Shown here one piece after another: positions 57,095 through 64,000 of a stretch of 64,000 bases of DNA. The notes below the pieces were generated by a model. It saw nothing but the letters and a program-made list of their open reading frames with translations, was not told the origin of the DNA and made no database searches. The translations under genes were made by a program, and so were the position numbers. Within the stretch, counting starts at the first letter, position 1. Each line of letters begins with the position of its first letter. This stretch comes from Staphylotrichum longicolle. Lineage: Eukaryota > Ascomycota > Sordariomycetes > Sordariales > Chaetomiaceae. The stretch lies in NCBI GenBank assembly GCA_019096155.1, contig JAHCVI010000003.1, positions 1,116,001 through 1,180,000 on the forward strand. Reading direction: 5' to 3'.

Positions 57095-60000
57095 ATGATG
57101 AGCGCGCGAAGCGGCGTCTTGACCCGGTCTACCACGATGGAAACACCTGGTGCCACCCTTGCCATTCCGAGCTCAACGCCGGCGGCATCTGCTGCCGCTA
57201 CGCAAGGCTTCGGGGCGCAGGAGCAACCGCAATCAACTCGCCCAAGCGCCGACTCTGACCGGTCTGTATACTGTGATGCTGTCCAGACCCAGGATAGCAG
57301 TCTCAGCGACGCTGAAACCCAGCCGCCTCACTCGTCGTCGGCAGCCTCGGCGACCACCGTGACCCCTGCCACCACGGTCCCCGACGATGCCTGGAACTAC
57401 AGCGAACCAGTCCCGGGCAGCAAGAAGCAGAAACTGATTTTCTACAAAGCTCCGTTTGAATGGTGCCATTGGACGCGGGAGCAGTGGCTGGAAAGGTTCG
57501 TCTTCGTCAAGGACAAGCTCGAATCCTTGGTCTATGAGCATTTGCGCCTTGTCGACTTCACAAACCGCCCCGTCTTCAGCCCTCGCATGGTTGGCACATG
57601 CCGGTCTGAGGCGCGGCCTGCTGTCGTTGTTACGTGTCGCGATGCCGACTTCCGGAACATACGGAACCTGTTTCAGGCAAGGGCTGAGAAACCTCTCGGC
57701 CTGGGCAGGGTGTCGGCAGTCTCTCAACTCCGTGCCTCGCTTCGCCTCGGCGGCAGAAGGACCGGTTCTGCAATTCCCCGATTGCAACTGGTTTACTACC
57801 GCACCCCAACACCTCCCTTCACCCGCCGGGCACGGACAGAACCGCTTTCAGTGTCCCTTGGGCCCAGACGCGCGGCATGTGGGGGTATGATCCGCTACGG
57901 CGAACGATCAGCAACCCTAGGGGTCGCACTCGACGTTGGGGGCAAGCTCAAACTACTCACCGTAGACCACTTGTTTTGGCCGAAAGAGACGCCACCGCAA
58001 TCCTCGGCTCCTGGGGCCGAGTCGACCTCGTTCAATCCACCCGGTCCCCCGGCGCCAACAAGTTCCCACCAAGCCGACTCAAGTAGCTTGTGGGAGGATG
58101 ACGATGAGTACGAAGATCTCGTTTGGCCCGAGCACGAGTCCCTGGAGCCACAACGGCATGGTTCTGGGATGGCGAATCCAACTAGTGCTGTCTCAAAAGA
58201 GGAATCGGAGAAAGAACCGGCACCGTGGAAATGGAAGCTATGGTCCAATTCGCCCGATCCGATGTCCTCATCAACACCCTACCTCGACTGGGCTTTGACG
58301 TACCCCGAGTCTCTGATGGGAGAAGCGTCTAGGTTTTATCTCAACGCTATATTACCATCAGAGAAAGAGGGAGTGAACGAGGCCATCGAGTTCAAGGGAA
58401 TACTAAAGGCCCCGGCTTATCATTTGGCCCCGGTTTACATGGTCTCGGGAATCCGAGGCTTGCTTAAGGGCCAAATACTTCACGCTCCCAGCTTCCTCCC
58501 AGCGAACAACACCCGGGAAGGGTCGTGTGAAGTCTGGACCGTCATTCTCGATGGGCCAAATGGTACGAATTCCCGTCTTCCGCTATCACTCCCTCTTCAA
58601 CTCACTCAATGCCCAACGTTGCATATGTCACAGGTCGTCTCTTGAGCGGCGAGTCGGGGTCAGTCGTTGTCGACAGGGCAACCCACGAGGTGTATGGACA
58701 CGTTGTGGGAGGTGACGCTCTAGGCCACGCCTACGTCGTTCCCTTGACACAAGTTTTAGAACAGATCAGGGGTTTCCATGACTGCGCTGTCAATCTTGCA
58801 ATGGCAAGACGGGTCACCGCTTCAAGAAACTGGGGTGCCGTCTTGACGCTCCAGACAACGCCAGAACCGTCAGCCACCACGACGACAGAAACAGTGCCCA
58901 GCACGCAAGCACAACCTTACGGTGGGCTAGCAAAATCTCGGGGTGATTTGCCCGAATCTACAGGACAGACAGCGCTGGATAACAAGACTTCCTCCCCCGT
59001 ATTTTCCAAAGACCCCGGGCAGGTCCGTGGGGTACTACTAGACAGCGTTGCAGACACCAAGGGAGCTGGCGGTGAGCAGGGCACCGCCGCCCTGCAAGCT
59101 GCCTCCTCTGGAGGACACAAGAACACCCTCTGGATGGGACCGGAGAAGGATACAGGAACCTCGGAGTCGTCGTTCACTGATGCCGAAATGGTGCGCTCCC
59201 ACTCGCAGCTCAACTCCCGCGTATGTCCCAACACCTGACCCAAACGTGCCGCCTGTATAGCGCTTTCTTGCCGCCGAAATAATCAAAACCAGCCAGCTCG
59301 ACGTTGCCGTTCTCGTCGACTTGATCAAGTCGCATGATGTCCAGCCAGATTGGTTGCACATACAGCTTCCTAGAGGTAGGGAATATTCCGGCCCCGTTCA
59401 GTTGACATCTTCTAACCTCGAATCACAGGACGTAATATGAGTCAGTGCTTGCAGACGGCTGAAACCATGTTCCAAGAGCCAACACTTCCGCCGGCAATAC
59501 TACCCGGCCCATCGAAACGACTAGCAATGGCCGAGCCGGTCGGTCATATTTCAAAAAGGCAGGCCATCGCGCATTCGGGTGAAATGCCTCCGTTCGACAC
59601 TGGAACATCGTCGTTTCCTCAGATTGTTCCTCGGCCACCGTTGCCTCGGGACGTCCCCGTGCAGCCAAAGCATTTCCCGCCATCTCCTTCTTCAGTCACC
59701 TCAGCCCCTCTGAGGAGTCCGGTTGCGGCCCCACGAAAACGTGGGCGACCCCGGAAAGCGATTCAGTCAACAGGGCAGGAAACAAGCAGCCCGAGCATCT
59801 TTCCCGCCAAAGTCGCGCCGCCCCTCCCCGTCTCCGACCAGACTACACAGCAAGCACCTACCGTCCAATGGCCGCCGGACCAAAGCTTGGAGAAAGGGTG
59901 GCTCGGGGTCATGCCTCAGCCAGCGCAGGAACTTGCAACCACAGAGCCAGTCGATGTGCCGGCGTATTTAAAAGCAGAAGGTGGCCAGTCGAGTAACTAG
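57095..60000 (+). CDS. Putative trypsin-like protein with AT-hook, fungal accessory family
   Basis: Four exons (57095-58562, 58634-59220, 59261-59375, 59429-60000) encode 913 residues. The middle holds a protease-like pattern. GGMIRYGERSATLGVALDVG leads to His292 in LLTVDHLFW, Asp398 is in YLDWALTYP, and Ser497 is in LLSGESGSVVVD, formed across intron 1. DRATHEVYGHVVGGDALGHAY, the strand after the nucleophile, follows the trypsin-like order. A later block ending in RGRNMSQCLQTAETMF is typical of related fungal proteins. Near the C-terminus RKRGRPRK (about residues 826-833) is a good AT-hook for minor-groove DNA binding. The N-terminus is Ser/Thr-rich without a signal peptide, so an intracellular role is likely. 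Intron 2 is only 40 bp. Catalytic activity is unproven. Confidence 0.8.
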
Positions 60001-60613
60001 GCTCTCCAAGACGCCCCCTCCCAAGACGATGAGGAATGAAATAATCGAGGGGCCGCTGGAGCCAGGGGCAAGTAAGTGAGCTCGCCCGTTCTGGGCTCTC
60101 ATCGCGTTCCCTTGTCTCAGACACGGTCATAGCCAAGGGAATAAAATGTGCTGTTTATTCTGGAGTTGACCTTCGTAACATCTTTCAATGTCCGTTGATG
60201 TCGGTCCCACGCAAACGTCCAGGTCCCCGATCCTGACCAAGCCGATTGCGCCAATCCTTTCAATATTCCAACGTTCATCCCTAACCTATCTCTCTTCCCC
60301 ACCGTAGAGGTAGCGAGTCGCGTCGTGTACGAAATCGTTCTACTCGCTTGTCTGTCCCGCTCGGTTATAAAGCACGTTAGTAGAATAATTTTAGGTATTA
60401 CAATCTGGAGCACTAGACCCAGCTTCGTGGTCAACTTGTCCATTTTCTATTAGCGATCATCCATCTATATCTAGCCAATCTGCCAATCGGTCACTCCTCA
60501 AGGAGCCGTGTTTCGAGCCTTACGGTCCGCAATAGACCGCGCCTCGCCCAGCAGCGACCCCTTTCCAAGAGAATGTCCCCAAGCGCGGGTCTGCCGCGTA
60601 CGTGTCAGACATC
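60001..60613. other. Convergent intergenic spacer
   Basis: This stretch holds only the 3' flanks of the AT-hook gene and the seed-maturation-like gene. No gene is supported. Confidence 0.5.
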
Positions 60614-60982
60614 TTAACTGCGCTGCTGCTGGCGGTCGTGCACACTCTGGGCGGTAGCGCCTGGGCCGCCTCTGCTGGGCCCACGGCCTGTTGTGGAGGA
60701 CTCTGTAGAGGCAATGGCCGACGCCTCGGTCTGGGTGACGGGGCGGCCCTCGGCGAAGTCGGCTTCGAGTTGCCTGGTGTCGGGCAGTTTCGCCTCCGTT
60801 GGTGCCAAACCCCGCTGGCTGTCGCGCAGACTTTGAGCGGTGGCGGCCGGACCCCCTTTTGCTGGACCACGGCCTGTCATGTTGGACTCGGCAGAGGTGA
60901 GGTCCGAGGCTTCGGCTTGTGTGATGGGACGCTCCTTGGCCTTGGCGACTATCTCCTCCTTGGTGGGCAACCGCGACTCCAT
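60614..60982 (-). CDS. Seed maturation/LEA-like (SMP domain) protein
   Basis: A single exon encodes 122 residues. Two copies of a hydrophilic repeat are visible: RPITQAEASDLTSAESNMTG with RGPAKGGPAATAQSLRD, and RPVTQTEASAIASTESSTTG with RGPSRGGPGATAQSVHD. These match the seed maturation protein repeat found in plant LEA proteins and in small fungal stress proteins. The composition, rich in Ala, Thr, Ser, Gln and Gly and lacking Cys and Trp, predicts a disordered desiccation- or stress-related protein in the cytosol or nucleus. The ATG at 60982 has a good context (GAAAATGG). Long open frames on the other phases are shadows of this repetitive sequence. Confidence 0.82.
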   Translation of the reverse strand: MESRLPTKEEIVAKAKERPITQAEASDLTSAESNMTGRGPAKGGPAATAQSLRDSQRGLAPTEAKLPDTRQLEADFAEGRPVTQTEASAIASTESSTTGRGPSRGGPGATAQSVHDRQQQRS

Positions 60983-61869
60983 TTTCTCTAGCTGAGTGTG
61001 ATAGGTTAAATTCTGAGGACTGATTTTGATCGTGGTCGTGCTGGCGGGTTGGCTTGGTGGATCGGCGTCTTAGGTCTGAAGGGAGAAGTTGACTTGTTGC
61101 ATTTTCTGCTGCTAAATCTTTTCGCAAAAATAGAGCCGCAAAAAGGTTTACTTATTTCTCTTAATTGGTGACGAAAGGCTGATGACAATATGCCGTGACT
61201 AGATCTCATCCCTGGTTGACCATCGGGAGGAACCTTACCTCGCTACCCTCTTGTGGGCCCTTCTGACGTCCTCTGTCGGGTTTGCCACGGCGCGAACCAA
61301 CATTGTAACCAGATGTGTGACTTCAGGAATGCCGTGATGACCCTGCTTGGTGTCCGCACAGTCGCCGTTCGTTCATCCCTGCAGAGTCCTTCCATGTCAG
61401 CCAGCTCTCGGGAAGTCGTCATCGATGTATTGGAACAAGCTGACCGGTGCCAAAGAGGCGCGCAACTGCAAGTCCAGACCCTACCCGAATTACCCTCCAT
61501 ATGTCGAGATACGCATCCGCATCCTCGCTTCCGCATCATCACAGCACATCGTTATGAACGGGATATCACGTTGGACATCGCACCTTGACTTTAGCTCGAA
61601 TAGCTGATTCAAATTGAAGGATTCAACGAGGCTGCACGCTAAGAGCACTAAGAATTGGTTAAGGCCCATTGACAGTTCTCAAGTACCTATTTATCTGGTC
61701 TGCAGCCTCAGAGCTAGATTTTCAATTGTTCCTCTGCTTGTCTGTTGCACTCACTTATATGCCCAAGTAACGTCATACGCTGGATTACAATTTTGTTATC
61801 CCGCGGTGCAAACCCTCACATAATCTACAGCTTGGTAATCCATGGTGGGGAAGCCGCATGATGGCCTCC
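60983..61869. other. Intergenic, no gene seen
   Basis: This is the promoter of the SMP-like gene plus the 3' flank of the alcohol dehydrogenase. Open frames around 61243-61607 on both strands lack motifs. Confidence 0.5.
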
Positions 61870-63486
61870 TTAAAGCGTCGTGAGCTCCGGTGTCCCTGCG
61901 GCTCTCGGTCCTGAAAACCGAGTCTCGACAAAGCATTTGACGAGTCCGCCTTGCCTCTGCTCCTGCATGTGGTAAGCCTTATCAATGTCGTCAATCCTGA
62001 AGCGATGAGTGAGCATAATGGTCGGATCGACTTTCCCACTCTCGACCATGTCTCGAATTTCCTCCCAGTCTTTTTAACATTGTCAGTGCTCAGTGTATTA
62101 CATCAAAATATCCTTGACTGGACTCACATCTTTGGACAGGGGTCTGACCACAGCCGATCAGGCTGATTCCAAGCTCCATCAATGCTCCGATGTTGAAGTG
62201 GTTGGTGTCTGCAAGTAGTGGTCAGAGGGCTGCATCAACCTGCAGCTCGACAAACGATTCTCCAATCGATGGAGTACTGTGAATACTCACATCCAACATA
62301 GTCGCTGATGATACCAACCCTTCCAAACTTCTTCGTCGCATAGATCGCCTCGTTGACCATCTCACTGGTGTCTTGCTCCATGCCGGTCGCGAGCTCCATC
62401 TTGTGCGTCCATCCCTTGGCGTACTCGCCACCAGTTGCTTCAATGCAAACATCGACACCTCCCGGAACCATTTCGAGAATCTTGGAAGGGACTGACTCGT
62501 CACTCTTCAGGGTTGTGTAGTTGATGGTTTCCAGGCCCTTGATCTTGGACTTTGCATAGTCGGTGCGCCAGTTGTTGTCGATTCCAATGACTCGCTTGGC
62601 TCCCTTATGCTTCAGGGCCCAGTAGCTGGCCATGAACCCAATCGGGCCGAGGCCCCAGATGGCAACTGTATCCCCTTCCTTTACCCCAGTATACGTCACT
62701 GCGTGGTACGAGGTGGGAAGAACGTCGGAGAGGTACAGGCCTGCGGCAAACGAATGATTAGCAAAAGCGAGATACGAAGAAAACAAGATGTGGCTGACCT
62801 TTCTCATCCGGAACCGAGTCGGGGATTCTGAGAAGAGTGTTGTCGGCCAATGGGGCGCGTACGTATTCGGCCTGGCCTCCAGCAAAACCGCCGACAAAGT
62901 GGGAGTAGCCGAAGATGCCGCTCATGCGGCCGCCATACATCTTGTTCTGCAGGGTCGAGGCATTGGTCCTCTCGCAAGCAGTAGTAAGACCCTTCTTGCA
63001 GAACTCGCACTTGCCGCAAGGGATGCAGAAACTGTTCACCACCCGCTCACCGGGCCTTAGGTTTTTGACAGCTGAGCCTACCTCGTCGACGATACCGCAG
63101 AACTCGTGACCAAGGATATCGCCCTTCTCGAGCTGAAGGATGACGCCGTGCAAGAGATGCATATCGCTGCCACATACGGTCGAGCCCGTGACCCTGACAA
63201 TGGCATCGGTGGGATCAACGATTTTAGGCTTGTTTGTCTCAACTATCACCCCATATCAGTCATGCAGTTCGCCAACGTAGAGGGGATGGAGGACATGAAG
63301 CCATCACTTACTGACACGCACGTCGTTCTTGCCCATCCACGCCAGCGCCTTCATCTTTTCCCCACTCGGATCGGCATACTTGCCACCCTCGCGGTTGGGG
63401 TTCGAGATATCTGTATGCGTCGCACGGCCCTTGTCGTCATGGCCTAGGACCTTCTCAATCCCTTGGGCGGCAATGTTTTGAGCCAT
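61870..63486 (-). CDS. Zinc-dependent alcohol/formaldehyde-type dehydrogenase
   Basis: Five exons (63486-63312, 63242-62799, 62740-62291, 62208-62128, 62069-61870) encode 449 residues of the medium-chain dehydrogenase superfamily. Catalytic zinc ligands lie in GSTVCGSDMHLLHG and GHEFCG. The structural-zinc lobe has four cysteines in CIPCGKCEFCKKGLTTAC. The cofactor site is VAIWGLGPIGFMASYWA. Closest in style are glutathione-independent formaldehyde dehydrogenases and threonine/sorbitol-type dehydrogenases of fungi. An N-terminal extension of about 45 residues (MAQNIAAQGIEKVLGHDD and onward) precedes the core and is not a clear targeting signal. All junctions restore family-like sequence, for example DYVG/YTNHFNIGALM. 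Substrate is uncertain. Confidence 0.92.
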
Positions 63487-64000
63487 GTCTGGGAGGGGTG
63501 CTGGAAGATCTGTTGGTCTGGTGTGGAAGCAGAGGAGTTCAGGTACTCTTCAATGGCAGTTTGAGTGGTCTATACCAAAGAGAACGATGCAACACATCCT
63601 GAGGGCGTTGAGCACCGTCTCCTTGGATCATATACTACTTTGATAGCCTTAAGGCTGAACCGTAGTCCGAATAGAATATTACTCAACTTGGTGCGTCATC
63701 AACCTTCCCCGTCAAATGCGCGGGGGCATAATGGTCCTGTGCAAACTTTGGGGCCAGTCAAGCTCTGCTGGCGACAGTCGCCCCCTCTGGGAGCATGTTC
63801 AGACGACTATGGATGATGTATACTCACCTCCGGAACTTCGAATATCGCCCGTGGCTTCAGCCTTATCCCTGGGAGAGTTTAATCTCATGCGCTATGAATG
63901 ATGTGCTTGTCATTGCGAGAGGGGGCACAATGTGCAGTTCGCGCCAACCAGCAGCGTCAGGTGCCTTATTCAGACGAGCATGAATCTTTTGCCGTATATT
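63487..64000. other. Promoter side of the dehydrogenase; window edge
   Basis: There is no supported gene. Short open frames run to the right edge but show no motif. Confidence 0.45.

Noticed and set aside
60498..61127. 209-codon minus-strand frame overlapping the SMP-like gene
   Set aside because: Frame-shifted shadow of the two SMP repeats; it shows no family pattern of its own.

Overview
The window is nuclear DNA of a filamentous ascomycete. Nearly every gene is split by short GT-AG introns of about 46-100 bp, most coding exons are GC-rich, and the families are typical of Pezizomycotina: Zn2Cys6 regulators, DHA1 drug transporters, AA9 lytic polysaccharide monooxygenase, LysM/CBM18 proteins and Helo-like/ankyrin proteins. 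The AA9 enzyme and a decayed gene pair of the decalin-tetramate type (Diels-Alderase plus trans-enoyl reductase) would fit a Sordariales/Chaetomiaceae fungus; that placement is inference. I verified phases by hand across all proposed exons, and gene models marked with exon lists close in frame.

Left third (1-20.4 kb), mostly housekeeping: an UNC93-like membrane protein (cut by the window edge), an M20 amidohydrolase, a DHA1 MFS transporter divergent from a Zn2Cys6 regulator across a promoter holding a perfect palindrome with a TCCGCGGA core, an intron-containing tRNA-Arg(UCU), an Mpv17/PMP22 protein, mitochondrial dihydroorotate dehydrogenase, an SDR, and a 1503-residue member of an expanded fungal family of unknown function.

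Middle (20.4-47 kb), accessory and gene-poor: a pseudogene with two in-frame stops, a broken alpha/beta-hydrolase relic, two small secreted cysteine-rich proteins (12 and 10 Cys), AA9 with a 9-nt micro-exon, then a relic of a secondary-metabolite locus: a frameshifted and truncated trans-enoyl reductase, a frameshifted and nonsense-mutated Diels-Alderase, and an AflR-like regulator that has lost one zinc-binding Cys. A secreted carboxylesterase with a frame-slipping 3' end, a small multi-CxxC protein, and a LysM-CBM18-LysM chitin-binding gene with a terminal 1-nt slip follow.

Right third (47-64 kb): a Helo-like/ankyrin protein, a class I methyltransferase, an 822-residue FAD monooxygenase fused to a multi-pass membrane domain, a C-terminally anchored protein, a 913-residue protein combining a putative His-Asp-Ser trypsin-like core with an AT-hook, a seed-maturation/LEA-like protein, and a zinc alcohol dehydrogenase. 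The most interesting items are the decayed decalin-synthase locus and the two large multi-domain proteins of uncharacterised fungal families.
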